From contig JALNQF010000434.1 of assembly GCA_028456385.1 (NCBI GenBank), positions 1-30,607 on the forward strand: a stretch of DNA of 30,607 nucleotides, in the 5' to 3' direction. Under the pieces are notes generated by a model. The model did not search any database. It was not told the DNA's origin and saw only the letters and a list, made by a program, of their open reading frames with translations. Of the stretch, positions 1-10,977 are shown in pieces (the stretch's first letter is position 1; each line of letters opens with the position of its first letter). Both the position numbers and the translations under genes were made by a program. The DNA comes from Ophiosphaerella korrae (lineage: Eukaryota > Ascomycota > Dothideomycetes > Pleosporales > Phaeosphaeriaceae).

Positions 1-78
1 ACTAATATTATAAACTTACTAATATTATAAACTTACTAATATTATAAACTTACTAATATTATAAACTTACTAATATTT
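1..78. repeat. 17-bp tandem repeat, about 4.6 copies
   Basis: The 17-base unit actaatattataaactt is repeated four times without change (1-17, 18-34, 35-51, 52-68), followed by a partial fifth copy. The array runs off the left edge, so its true length is unknown. Perfect identity between units contrasts with the heavily mutated surroundings and suggests recent slippage expansion after mutation. It is not CRISPR, because no spacers separate the units. No function is visible. Confidence 0.95.
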
Positions 79-114
79 AACTACCTTTCTACTTTTAGTT
101 AGCGCTTAGTAAGC

Positions 115-136
115 TACTAGGTATATATACCTAGTA
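115..136. repeat. Perfect 22-bp palindrome
   Basis: The core actaggtatatatacctagt (116-135) equals its own reverse complement, and one more base pair on each side extends the match to 115-136. An imperfect outer match (agtaag on the left, cttact on the right) widens the inverted repeat to roughly 107-145. It could form a cruciform or be a relic of a repeat edge. The rest of 79-225 shows nothing recognisable. Confidence 0.85.
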
Positions 137-225
137 CTTACTTAGATAGCTTTATATACTATTTACTCTTTTTAGTTAATTATTAAAACTACTTTATTAA
201 GTTATCTTATATAAAGTCTACTTTA

Positions 226-1470
226 TACTTATAAAATATTTATACTTTAAACTATATAAAAAGAAAAGTAAAATAGAAGTTACTATATATAACGTTCTAG
301 AGCCTATAGTTAGCTAGTATAGTATTCTAGATAAAATTATTATAAATAAAAATATATAATTTATATTAAAACTATAAAGTATAATAATAGTATAATTAAA
401 AATATAATATTAAATATTAATAGCTTATTATCTATAATTAGATAAATAATTAGAATATATAAATTAGATAGTAAAATAGTACTTAAGATACTACTTTAAC
501 TATAACTAAAATAATTAAGTATAGTTATTACTTATAGTATAGTTAGTATATAGTAGTATAAAGAATATAGTAATAAAAGTATTACTTTGTTTTATAAACT
601 ATAGATTTAATTCTAATATATACTAGATACTATAAAATATAAAGTTTTAAACTTTAAAAAAAAATAACTTTATAAATAAAATAAGAAGAATAAAGAATTT
701 ACTATTAAAAGATATAGAATTTCTATAAGATTATATAGTAAAGTACTATAATAAAAAATATAGGAAAGAACTCTAATTTAAAAAGAAAAAAAAAGTAGAG
801 TTAGTTTAAAGAAATATTAAAAGTAAATAATTTAGTTTAAAACTAGATTATATAAAAATAAAACTATATAAAATTAAAAAAAAAGTTATACTAGTTATAT
901 TTAACTTAAAGCTACTAAATAAAATAAAAATATACTTAATATTCTATATAGCTTTACTAGAAAAAGTACTATAAAAAGTAAAGCTACTAGTATATAAAGT
1001 AGATATATATAAAGAATAAAAAAAATAAAAAGTAAAAAAAATTATAATATACTAGTTTTATAATAAAAGAAACTACTACTTAGTAAAGTAAATAAGTATA
1101 GATAAAAAAAAGTAGCTATAAGAAAATATATAAAAACTAGAAGATAACTTTAACTACTTTAAGAAACTAAAAAAGTTCTAAAGTTAAAACCTTTTAGACT
1201 ACTTTATAGTAAACTAAGAAAATCTATAATACTACTAGTAAATAGAAAAGTAATAAGAGTATCTAATATAATAGAAGTTAAAGTAGCTTCTAATATATTT
1301 TTAAAGTTTATTTTAGCTTCTAATATATAAAACTATTTAAATAATTTAGTATTATTATAACCTTTTAACTTATAAAGATAGTTTATATATACTTAAAGTT
1401 TTACTATTTTATAAGTAGTTTTAGAGATTAGGTTATACTAAGCTTATTTAGTAATAGCTAGCTATAATAA
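226..1470 (+). pseudogene. Element I: RIP-degraded Gypsy integrase 3' half plus tail
   Basis: This is a fragment of the same Ty3/Gypsy pol as elements H and F. It starts inside the integrase catalytic core and continues through the C-terminal domain (about 830-950, matching F 9140-9260) into the tail that precedes the 3' LTR. The second catalytic Asp region, Asp-Arg-Asp in H, reads Asn-Lys-Asn here (345-353). The catalytic Glu codon gaa survives at 453-455. Frames are full of TAA/TAG. Upstream of about 226 the match to the family stops. At 1471 it is cut by the LTR of H. It is among the most completely mutated copies in the window, with hardly any CpA or TpG left. Its own LTR is absent. Confidence 0.85.
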
Positions 1471-1938
1471 TATAATAGGTGTACTAGAGTTAACTTCCTA
1501 ATAACCTTTAGAGGTATTAGTAGATTAAGAAGTAATAACTATAAATAATAGTTAATTTATATATATAATATTAAGTATTAGTATTCTAGGTTAGAGATTA
1601 GATTACTTATACTATCCTAGTAATATATATTACTACTAATTATATACCTATATTTCTTAGCTAGCTTTATACTTTATATTTACTAAGATTATAAATTATA
1701 AATTTATTATATACTTAGCTTTATATATTATATTTACTAAAATTATAAATTATAAATTTATTACGTACTTAGCTTTATACTTTGTATTTACTAAGATTAT
1801 AAATTATAAATTTATTACGTATCTCTATTATAGTTAGCTTCTTAATTAAGTTTATTACCTTATAAGTTATATATATTATTATCTTCTATAGTAAAGCTAA
1901 TAGGTTCTTATTAGTCTTCTCTTGTTATAACTATAATA
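1471..1938 (-). repeat. 3' LTR of element H (type 1)
   Basis: This 468-bp copy aligns with 8083-8468 and 14007-14447. On the + strand it starts tataatagg and ends ctataata. On the element's strand that is TATTATAG...CCTATTATA, as expected if the usual TG...CA ends were changed to TA...TA. It holds three 54-bp repeat units, the most of any LTR here. It is directly preceded, on the element's strand, by a purine-rich tract. Confidence 0.9.
1659..1820 (-). repeat. 54-bp LTR tandem repeat, 3 copies
   Basis: Units lie at 1659-1712, 1713-1766 and 1767-1820. Each carries the pattern agcttta...ttactaa...attataaattataaatttatta. The same unit is present twice in the LTR of element E (14222-14329) and once in the 5' LTR of H (8297-8350), so copy number varies between LTRs of one subfamily. 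Confidence 0.93.
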
Positions 1939-1952
1939 CTATTCTTCTTCTT
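1939..1952 (-). other. Polypurine tract of element H
   Basis: On the - strand this reads AAGAAGAAGAATAG directly against the 3' LTR start. Equivalent tracts abut the LTRs of E (14448-14461), C (19620-19633) and F (10139-10152). Its role in an active element would be priming of plus-strand DNA synthesis. A purine tract without CpA or TpG offers no preferred RIP target, which explains its good preservation. Confidence 0.75.
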
Positions 1953-4900
1953 AGATAGGCTCTAGTTTCTCTATCCTAGAGCTAAGGTTATTAGTCTAGT
2001 TTCTTTATTTATTTCTAACTTATTATTCTCTATATCTTCTTACTCTTAGCGTAATAAACTTCTTCTTATTACTTAGGTTATACGTAATAGAGTTAAAATA
2101 TTTCCTTATACTTATTATACTTAGTTAAGGCTTACTTACCTTATATCTTTAAAAGATAGTAAGTACTATAATAAGTATATTCTTACTAATATTTAATATA
2201 AATATACTCTTTTAGGCGTTTTTCTTATAGAGTATAAGTGTTTAATTTCTATATAGTCTCTCTTTACTAAATTATATAAGGCGAGCTATTAACTAGGCTT
2301 AAGAGATACTATTATTATAGCTTACTAAAACTAAGGCTAAGTATAAGCTAACTCTTTATAAGCTAGTAAATTTTTATTCTTATATTAAGTATCTTTATAA
2401 GATAAAAGCTTATAATAATACTAAATTATCTAAATAGTCTTATACCTTAGAAGCTAAGATAGACTTTAAGGATACTATAAAGGCTGTTCTAGCTCCTATC
2501 TTATTAGATATTTCTAACGCCTCTCTATTTAGCGCTAGTAGTATTAATTTTCTTAGTTTACTATAAGGTAGTTTAGAGAGTTTTAATTTTAGAAGTTCTT
2601 TAGTTTCTTAAAGTAGTTAAGATTATTTTCTAGTTCTTATATATCTTCTTATAGTTACCTTTTTTTATCTATTTTTATCTATTTTACTAAGTAATAGTTC
2701 CTACTATTATAGAACTAGTATACTAGGATTTCTTTAACTTCTTATTCTTTTTATTCTCTATACGTATCTACTTTATATACTAGTAGTTTTATATCTTATA
2801 GTACTATCTTAAGTAGCGCTATATAGAAAGTTAAGTATATTCTTATTTTATTTAGTAGCTTTAGCTTAAATATAACTAGTATAACTTTTTTTTTAACTTT
2901 ATATAGTCTAATCTTTATATAATCTAATTTTAAGCTTAGTTGTTTACTTTTAATATTTTTTTAAACTAACTATACTTTTTCTTTCTTTCTAAATTAAGGT
3001 CCTTCTTTATACTTTTTATTATAGTATCTTACTATTTAATTATATAGGAATTCTACGTCCTATCTTAATTAATTATATATATTCTTAAGTTTATTAGTAA
3101 AGTTTTTTCTTTTTAAAAACTAAGATATCTAGGTTCTTAGTATTAAGTATATATTAGGGTTAAATCTATAATTTATAGAGAAGGGTAATACTCTTATTAC
3201 TATATTCTTTACGCTATTGTATACTAACTATACTATAAGTAGTAGTTATACCTAGTTATTTTAGTTATAGTTAAAGTAGTATCTTAAGTACTATTCTACT
3301 ATCTAATTTATTCGTTCTAATTATCTATCTATTTATAAGTAATATATAGTAGATATTATATATTATATTCCTAGTTATACTATTATTATTTCCTATAGTT
3401 TTAATATAAATCTTATATCTCTATCTATAATAATCTTGTCTAGTAGTCTATATTAACTAATTATAGTTCCTAGAACTTAGTATATAGTAACTTCTATCTT
3501 ACTTTTCTCTTTATATAGTCTAAAATATAAGTACTTTATAAGTTTCTTTACTATTATTAGAATTCTATTATACTTAACTCCTAATATTAGGTCTTTTAAC
3601 TTTAGTAACTTTGTAATAAAGTCTATTATAATAACTCCTTATAGTTATTCTAGTATTTCTACTAGTTATTGTATTCTATATAGTATATACTTATTATACT
3701 TATTCTTTTAGTATTTTATATATTCTTATAGTACCTCTATTACTAATTATCTTACTTTTAGAATATAGTAGTCTTATAGTAACCTATCTAGGGTTTTATT
3801 AATTCCTTAGTATCTATATACTAGTAATTTATAGAATTATTATACAAATTCTCTTTAAATTTTCTTTAGAATATTTATTCTTTTATAGGCTTATATAAAT
3901 TTCTTTTAGATTTCTAGTTTTTTTATTTCTTTAGATACTTCTTATATTATTTTCTAAATCTATTTATTTAGCTTACTACTTATTCTTTTAAGTATTATAG
4001 CTATCTTAGGTATATTTAGGACTAGATATCTTTCTTTATTCCTTACTAGAACTATACTAGTAGTATTTACTTCTTTTTATAAGTCTAGTCTTTTACTAAA
4101 AGTATTTATAAATTAGTTGTCTTTCTCTTTTATATATATAATTTCTAAGTTAAATATTAATAGGAATTCCTACTATCTTGTATAGTATTATAATAATTCT
4201 TTATTTAGTATAAATCTTATAAGATTCTTATAGTCTATATAGATCTTTCTCTTATATTTTACTTTTTATAAATATACTCTCTATTACTTAAATACTTTAT
4301 AGATTACTAGTATCTCTTTATTATAAATTAGGTAGTTAAGCTCTACTAGCTTTATTTTCTTAGAGAAGTACTTAACTAAGTATTTTTTTTTAGTCTTTAG
4401 ATCTTCTTGTATTAGTACTATTCTATAGACTAAGTTAGATACGTCTATTTTTACTATTACTAGTAGGTCTAGGTTATATATTCTAATAACTAGGTTTTTT
4501 ATAAATTTTTTCTTAATCTTATTAAATACTTTATTATATTCCTTTATCTATTTAAATAGTATATCCTTCTTTATAAGTTTTATTATTAGTTTTATATCTT
4601 TAGACTATCTTACTATTAGTTTTCTATAAAAGTTTACTAGTCTATAGAACTATTATACTTCTTTTAGGTTTTTAGGTATTAGCTATTTATTAATTAACTT
4701 AATCTTTCTTAAGTTAATCTTAATCTTTCCTAGTTCTATAATAAATCCTAGAAAGTCTATTTTCTTTATATAGAATTTGTATTTCCTTATTTTAAAGAAT
4801 ATTTTAGCTTCTACTAGCTTTTCTAGTACCTTATATATATATTATATGTATTCTTCCTCTATTTCTAAGAATATAAAGATATTATCTAAGTATATAAATA

Positions 4901-6985
4901 TAAATACGTCTAAGTACTCTCTTAGTACTATATTAATTTTTTTTTAAAAGGCTACTAGTATATTTATTAAGCTAAAAAGTATAACTAGGTACTTGTATAG
5001 TTTATACTATATTCTAAACACTATTTTCTATTTATTACTTTTTTTAATTCTAATCTAGTAGTAGGCGTTCTAGATATCTAGTTTTATAAAGATTCTTACT
5101 CTTTATAGCCTATCTTATATTACGTTAATTTATAGTAGTAAGTATTAATTCTTGTTTATAATTATATTAGTTTTTCTAAAATCTATATAGGGCTTTTTAT
5201 TACTTATCTCTTTTTTATCTATAAATATAAGTCTATATACTACTAAGGATTTAGATTCTTGTATCTATCTTTTCTTTAGTACGTTTTTAATAAATACTTA
5301 TTTAATCTTAAATTTTTCCTCTATCTTTCTATAGACTAGGCTCTATTCTACGTCTTTATCTTCTTTTAGGTCTATTACTAAGTCCTATAGCTAATATTCT
5401 AGAAGGTAATCTTTAGGCTCTATAAGCTATTTTTTCTATTTCTTATATTCTTTAAGGAATTCTCCTTTATAGGTATTTATATTAGCCTTTAATATATCTA
5501 TTCTATAATAATTAATTTTTTCTATTCTCTAATTAATATATAGGTTAGTTATCTATAACTATAGTATACCTAGTATTATATCTTATTTGTTATTAATTAT
5601 TATTATATCTATAACTATATTTTTAATTATTATCTTTTCTAATTTAAGTATAGAGGGGACTATCTTAAACCTTATAGGTTCCTAGAATAGTTTTTCTTTA
5701 ATTATACTTAGTTATTAAAAGTACTTCTTTATTATATAATATATTCCTTATATTTCTATAAACTTCTTTAATATAAAGTTCTTTATAGCTCTACTATTAA
5801 TTATTAATTATACTTTCCTTCTTTAGTATATACTTATTTTTATAATATATAGGCTTTTTATACCTTCTAGCTATTCTTACTTAGGTAATTTAATAAATTA
5901 TCTATTTTTCTAGAGCTATAGCTCTACTTTAAGTTTATATTCTTTATACTTTAAATATTTATTATATATATATTTATACTATAGTCTTCTTTAGACGTAT
6001 TTCTTAGATAATTTTAGACTAAGCCTTACTACTACGTATCTATCTCCTAGGATTATTTCCTATTCTTAGATATCTTCTACTAAGATTACTCTTATATAGT
6101 TATAGCTTTTTCTTCTTATAAGTAATATACTATTATTTACTTTAGGGTTCCTATATATAATATAATTCTTATCTAGGTATAATATCTATAATATCTTAAA
6201 ATATACTAGATATTTTAGATCTATTATCTTGTCGTCTCCTTCTTATTACTTGTCTTTTCTAGGCGTATTTATAGTTAAGATATAGTATACTACTAGTACT
6301 CTTAGTATATAGGCTTTATTAATCTATTACGTTTTTCTTATAAAGTACTACTATTCTCTTTCTATAAGTATTCTTCTTACTATAACTATATATTACTTTA
6401 TCTATTCTTAAAATAGTATAAACTTTATTTCTTTAGGATTATGTTCTTTCTAGTCTTTATACGCTTCTTCTATACTTATAACTAGTAAGTATTTCTAAAT
6501 AAACTTCTATTATTTATTCTATTCTTTTATATCTATTATTATATAGCTATTATAGCTATATATATCTAGCTAGGTATACTCTATACCTTTTATACTAGCT
6601 TATTTTTTACTTTTTTATAGTCTTTTAAGAGAAGCTATAGTAGTTTCTTTATCTAGTACTAGTCCTTTAGTTTAGATTAATAAAGTTTAGGATTCTTTCC
6701 CTTCTAAGTCTTCTATTAGTAGGTCTATTATATATATTATCTCTTCTAGCTACGCTTTTATTCTTTTTTTTATTACTACTACTCTATTCTTTTATAAGTA
6801 ATACTTTACTTTTTATTTACTAAAAAAGTATATATAGTAGTTATCTTTATAATAAAAAGTTTAATAGAGTATTATATATTATATTTCTTTACTTCTAGTT
6901 ACTTTTTCTTAAGCTTTAGCTTATACTTATAGTACTTCTTTCTTTTTCTTAGTTATCTTTAACTAAGCTTCTTTATCTTTCTTAT
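1953..6985 (-). pseudogene. Degraded pol of element H (linker-PR-RT-RH-IN-extension)
   Basis: Landmarks on the - strand: protease Asp-Ser-Gly-Ala as Asn-Ser-Arg-Ala (5787-5798); first RT catalytic Asp in a K-L-D-I context (5076-5078); RT YLDD box as YLDN (4881-4892); RNase H about 4550-4100; integrase catalytic Asp (3621-3623), Asp-Arg-Asp (3417-3425) and Glu in an E-R-I-N context (3315-3317); integrase C-terminal K-I-K-K-K-type segment around 2870-2960; then a tail frame of about 200 codons to the polypurine tract. About 1.2 kb separates the last gag zinc knuckle (6999) from the protease, a long linker. This is the most complete pol in the window and the best guide to the family. Stops at Gln and Trp positions and D-to-N changes fit RIP. 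Exact start and gag/pol junction cannot be set. Confidence 0.88.
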
Positions 6986-6989
6986 AGTT

Positions 6990-8060
6990 CTTACTTCTAT
7001 AATCTTTTATAAAGTATTCTAGTTTTCTATATTTATAATATACTATATCTTTCTTCTTTTATAATTAGTAATCTTTTATATAGTAGCTTTTCTTACTATA
7101 GTTAAAGTATATAAAGTTTTTATTCTTCTTTTTCTTTCTATCTTTATTAGTGTTAAGGATTATTAGGTTTCTAGTATCTTAGTTTCTAGGTTAGCTACTA
7201 TACTTATTCTTCTTCTATTCTTAAAGATTATTATTAATTTATATTACTTATTACTTTAAAGCTTTTAGTATTCTAGGTTTCTCTATATAAATTATTTTAT
7301 ACTAGGTTTTCTTATTTAATCTTTATTTAAATTATAATATTAATATAGATTTATTTTACTCTATATTCTATAATAGTTATTTAAACTATAATACGTACTT
7401 TAGTATACTCTTCTATTATATAAGTCTTTTAAGCTTTTCTTTTACTTATTAGGTAATATCTATATCTTTAAATACTACTCTTATTTATTTAGTAAAGTAT
7501 TTATAACTTCTAAAGATAGCTCTAGTTTTATTTTTTTATAATATTAGAGCGTATATTATATAATCTATCTAGTAAGGTTTAAACTATCTTATTATATCTT
7601 CTTTAAAGTATATTCTAATATATATTACTTTCTTTTCTTCTATATTAATATATAGTACTTATATATCTATTTAGAGTTATACTAAATCTATAAAGAGTTT
7701 TAGTTTCTCCTTTATTCTATTAAACTTCTTAAAGATTAGTATCTTTAGTTGTTTCTTTGTCGTACTTATTTCTTATTATTAGGTAATTAGTTTTATTTAG
7801 TTCTATCCCTTAATAATAGCTTTAATTTATACCTTATTTTACTTTACGTATTCTTATAGTTTCTTATTCTAGTTTTCTAAAGTATTAATTACTATCTTTA
7901 TATCTTCTTTCTTAGAGATTAAGTTATTTATATATTCTCTAACTACTTTCTATATAGTATTATCTAACTTATAACTACTTATAAGTACTTTTACTACTTA
8001 CTTAGTTAAACTTTCTACTATTATATTAGCTAGACTATACACTACTTATACTTTACTTCT
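6990..8060 (-). pseudogene. Degraded gag of element H
   Basis: The region between the 5' LTR and pol matches the gag regions of A and B over its length. Two CCHC zinc knuckles close it on the - strand: 7068-7109 (C-F-N-C...H...C pattern with Cys codons now Tyr and the His position changed) and 6999-7040. The upstream part corresponds to a capsid domain: the A/B segment K-F-N-G-I-type followed by F-I-I-S-V is recognisable in related form. No start codon can be defined because ATG is itself a RIP target (TpG to TpA). Gag would have formed the virus-like particle of the retrotransposon. Confidence 0.85.
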
Positions 8061-8082
8061 CTTAATAACTAAATTAGTAAGG
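8060..8082 (-). other. Conserved block at LTR inner edge, possible primer-binding site
   Basis: Immediately inside the 5' LTR of H the - strand reads ccttactaatttagttatta. The same block follows the LTRs of A (22519-22541) and B (26611-26633). A primer-binding site usually begins TGG; here TAGTTATTA could be a mutated TGGTTATCA, but it lies about 12 bases from the LTR end, further than usual. Conservation is seen; the function is a guess. Confidence 0.35.
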
Positions 8083-8468
8083 TATAATAGGCTTACTAGG
8101 GTTAACTTCCTATTAGCCTAAAGAGTATTAGTAGATTAAAAAGTAATAACAAGAGTTTATATTATAATCTATAATAGACTATAATAATAGAAGATATTTT
8201 GTAACTATCTTAGTATTATTACTTATAGTTAATAATTAAATTACTAATACTATCCTAATAATAGATATTACTACTAACTATATACTTAGGTCTCTTAGCT
8301 AGCTTTGTACTTTATATTTACTAAGATCGCAAATTACAAATTTATTATATATTCCTATTATAGTTAGTCTCCTAGTTAAGTTTATTACCTTATAGGTTAT
8401 ACGTACTATTATTATCTATAGTAAGGCTAACTAGCTTAAATTAGTTTTCTCTTGTTATATCTATAATA
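8083..8468 (-). repeat. 5' LTR of element H (type 1)
   Basis: This 386-bp copy aligns with 1471-1938 and 14007-14447 and has a single 54-bp unit (8297-8350). It is visibly less mutated in that unit: gatcgcaaattacaaattta at 8325-8344 keeps three CpA dinucleotides where other copies read TpA. It therefore gives the best view of the ancestral repeat. Confidence 0.9.
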
Positions 8469-8473
8469 TACTT

Positions 8474-10138
8474 AAATTAAAAGACTTAATATTAAAAATT
8501 AAGTATAATAGAATCTTAATAATAGTAAATAAACTTATAAAGTACTTATACTTTAGACTATATAAAAAGAAAGTAAAATAGAAGTTATTATATACTAAGT
8601 CCTAGGAACTATAATTAGCTAGTATAGTATCCTAGATAAAATTATTATAGATAAAGATATAAGATTTATATTAAAACTATAAAGAATAATAATAGTATAA
8701 TTAGAAGTATAATATTAAATATTTATAGTATACTACTTATAGATAAATAGATAATTAGAACGTATAACTTAAATAGTAGAATAATATTTAAGATACTACT
8801 TTAACTATAACTAAAATAATTAGGTATATCTACTACTTATAGTATAGTTAGTATATAATAGTATAAAGAATATAGTAATAAAAGTATTACCGTTCTTTAT
8901 AAACTATAGATTTAACCCTAATATATATAAAATACTAAGAAATTTAGAATCTTAGACTCTAAGAAGAAAAAACTTTATAAATAGACTAAAAGATATATAT
9001 AATTAACTAAGATAAGATATAGAATTTCTATAAAATTATATAATAAAGTACTATAATAAGAAATATAAAGAAAGACTTTAATTTAGAAAGAAAGAAAAAG
9101 TATAGTTAATATAAAAAAATATTAAAAGTAAAAGATTAAGCTTAAAACTAGATTATATTAAGATAAAACTATATAAAATTAAAAAAAAAGTTATACTAGT
9201 TATATTTAAACTAAGACTACTAAGTAAAATAAAGATATACTTAATATTCTATATAGTACTACTAGAAAAAGTACTATAAAACGTAAAGCTACTAGTATAT
9301 AAAGTAGATATATTGAGAGAATAAAAAAAATAAAAAGTTAAAAAGATTTTATAATACTAGTTTTATAATAGAAAAAACTACTACCTAGTAAAATAAATAA
9401 GTACTAATAAGAAAAGATAACTATAGGAAGAAATATAGGAACTAGAAAATAACCTTAATTCTTCTAAGAAATTAGAAGAGTTCTAAAATTAAAACTTTCT
9501 AGACTACTTAGTAGTAGATAGAGAGGCGTTAGATACGCCTAATATGGTAAGAGCTAGAGTAGCCTCTACTATATCCTTAAAATCTAACTTAGACTCTAGA
9601 AAAATAGACTACTTAATATACTTCTTATTATTTAAGGCTTTTATTTTATATAGATAAAATAAATAAGTTTAATTATTAGATAGTTATATCTAATTATTAA
9701 GAAGTTAAAACTAATATTTTTTTAGTATATAATAAAAGATCTTATAAAGCTACTTATACTTCTTTTTAGCTTCTATAATTTATAATAATAGTTTTTCTTA
9801 AGTATAGTTAATAGCTCTCTTTATTATATATAAGTATAGATATATAAATAAGTATTTTTAACTTATACTTTACTAGAGATATACCTAATAAGTTATAAAA
9901 TAAGTAGGTATTAGTATAGATATATACTTTATAGGCTATACTATATTTTAAAGAAAAGTAGACTAGTAAAGGATTTAAGAACTTATAATAAGAATATAAG
10001 AATATTATAATACTATAGTATAATATATAATCTACTAATTAAAAATAATAAAAAGTAGACTTAGTAGGTATAAAGATAGAAAATAAAGAAACTAGATTAA
10101 TAACTTTAGCTCTAAGATAAGAAAATAAAAAGCTACTT
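8474..10138 (+). pseudogene. Degraded pol 3' end of element F: IN and C-terminal extension
   Basis: The integrase Asp-Arg-Asp equivalent reads Asp-Lys-Asp (8650-8658) and the catalytic Glu is at 8758-8760. The C-terminal domain at about 9140-9260 reads L-D-Y-I-K-I-K and, further on, I-F-Y-I-V-L-L-E, which fits the Gypsy pattern (KLD...GPFKI...HPVFHVSLLE) after RIP. At about 9297-9480 follows a chromodomain-like stretch with Y-Y-L-V-K, L-E-N and L-E-E-F. A further frame of about 220 codons then runs to the polypurine tract. It includes 54 codons with no stop (9493-9654), unusual here, containing D-R-E-A-L-D-T-P and an ATG at 9545. Later stops are TAA/TAG only, consistent with former Gln codons and a basic, Gln-rich C terminus. 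Confidence 0.82.
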
Positions 10139-10152
10139 AGAAAAAAAGATAG
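10139..10152 (+). other. Polypurine tract of element F
   Basis: AGAAAAAAAGATAG lies directly before the LTR start TATTATAG. Position and composition match the tracts of H, E and C. Confidence 0.7.
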
Positions 10153-10602
10153 TATTATAGTAGTAATAAGAGAAATTAAGATAAAACTAATTAGTTTTAA
10201 CTAAGATACTAATAAAGTATAAGATAAGTAAAGTAATAACTTTAATTAAGAAACTACTTATAATTAGAATACGTAAGTAATCTCTTAATCTATTAAGTAT
10301 ATAGATAAGAAATAATTATAGATTAATAGATTAGTAATCTATAATCTATAGTTACTAAGACTAAATATAAGTAATAGATTAATAGATTACTAAGAATATA
10401 TAATTAGTAGTAATACGTATTATTAGGATAGTATTAGTAATCTAATCTTTAACTTAAAATACTAATACTTAATATTATATATATAAATTAACTATTATTT
10501 ATAGTTATTACTAATTATAATATAAACTTTTATTATTAACTCTTAATCTACTAATAACTTCTTAAAGGCTACCTATAGTTAATAATAGGTAACCTAGTAA
10601 TA
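10153..10602 (+). repeat. 3' LTR of element F (type 2)
   Basis: Aligns with the LTRs of A, B and C: the early block corresponding to aagagaaattaagataaaac, the middle aatctataatctatag motifs in alternating orientation (about 10316-10392), and the end gctacctatagttaataata. About 450 bp, against 426-428 in A, B and C. The right edge is uncertain by a few bases. Confidence 0.85.
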
Positions 10603-10977
10603 AAATTAGTAAAGTAATAACTTAAATTAAAAAATAGTATATAATTAAAATATATAATATAAGTAATTTAAAGTTATAAGTAATAAATTAAAAGTAATCT
10701 ATAGATTTATATAATTAAGAAGTAAATTAAAGATTTATAAACTTATATTATAAATTAAAATATATAAAGGTATATAAGTAGTAATAATATTTATTATTAA
10801 AATAGTATTAGTAATTTAATTATTAACTACAAGTAATAATATTTTAATATTATAAGATATCTTTTTATTAATTATAGCTTATTACTTAATTATAATATAT
10901 ACTTTACTTATTAACTTTTAATTTACTAATAATTTATTTAGAAGTTTCTATAGTTAATAATAAGTAACTCTATTATA
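10603..10977 (+). repeat. Element G: 5'-truncated LTR remnant
   Basis: Starting with aattagtaaagtaataactt, this stretch repeats the LTR just passed, from its early block to its end ctctattata at 10977. It is the distal part of an older, more degraded LTR of the same family and orientation. The LTR of F abuts it, so F probably inserted into it. No gag follows, so it was a 3' or solo LTR. Confidence 0.75.

Larger units (their letters stand above)
1471..8468 (-). mobile_element. Element H: full-length, RIP-inactivated Ty3/Gypsy LTR retrotransposon
   Basis: The only element in the window with both LTRs. Reading on the - strand: 5' LTR 8083-8468, gag with two CCHC knuckles, linker, protease, reverse transcriptase, RNase H, integrase, a tail frame, polypurine tract, 3' LTR 1471-1938. 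Domain order PR-RT-RH-IN identifies Ty3/Gypsy (Metaviridae) rather than Copia. Total about 7.0 kb. Every domain carries many TAA/TAG stops, so it is dead. The two LTRs differ in length (386 and 468 bp), mainly through 54-bp repeat copies. The flanks do not form a target-site duplication: aataa on the left, tactt on the right. The right flank is integrase sequence of F, whereas the left flank is tail sequence of I, so the locus looks rearranged after insertion. Confidence 0.92.
8469..10602 (+). mobile_element. Element F: 3' end of a Gypsy element (IN to 3' LTR)
   Basis: The family match begins at the LTR edge of H, just downstream of where the first integrase catalytic Asp would be (compare H 3621), and runs through integrase, the tail frame, a polypurine tract and a type-2 LTR ending near 10602. 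The 5' part is missing: left of H lies element I, not F. So H inserted into F and the F 5' half was later lost, or the two were joined by recombination. Confidence 0.85.

Noticed and set aside
1..78. Possible CRISPR array
   Set aside because: The units are directly adjacent with no spacers, and the setting is eukaryotic retrotransposon DNA.
1471..8468. Active retrotransposon
   Set aside because: Both LTRs are present, but gag and pol are full of stops and the protease and RT catalytic residues are changed.
1466..8473. Target-site duplication around H
   Set aside because: The five-base flanks (aataa, tactt) do not match, even allowing for C-to-T and G-to-A.
9493..9654. Stop-free run of 54 codons with an ATG at 9545
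   Set aside because: It is the in-frame continuation of the degraded pol of F, with stops before and after it, and homologous stretches in H, E and C are broken. Not an independent gene.
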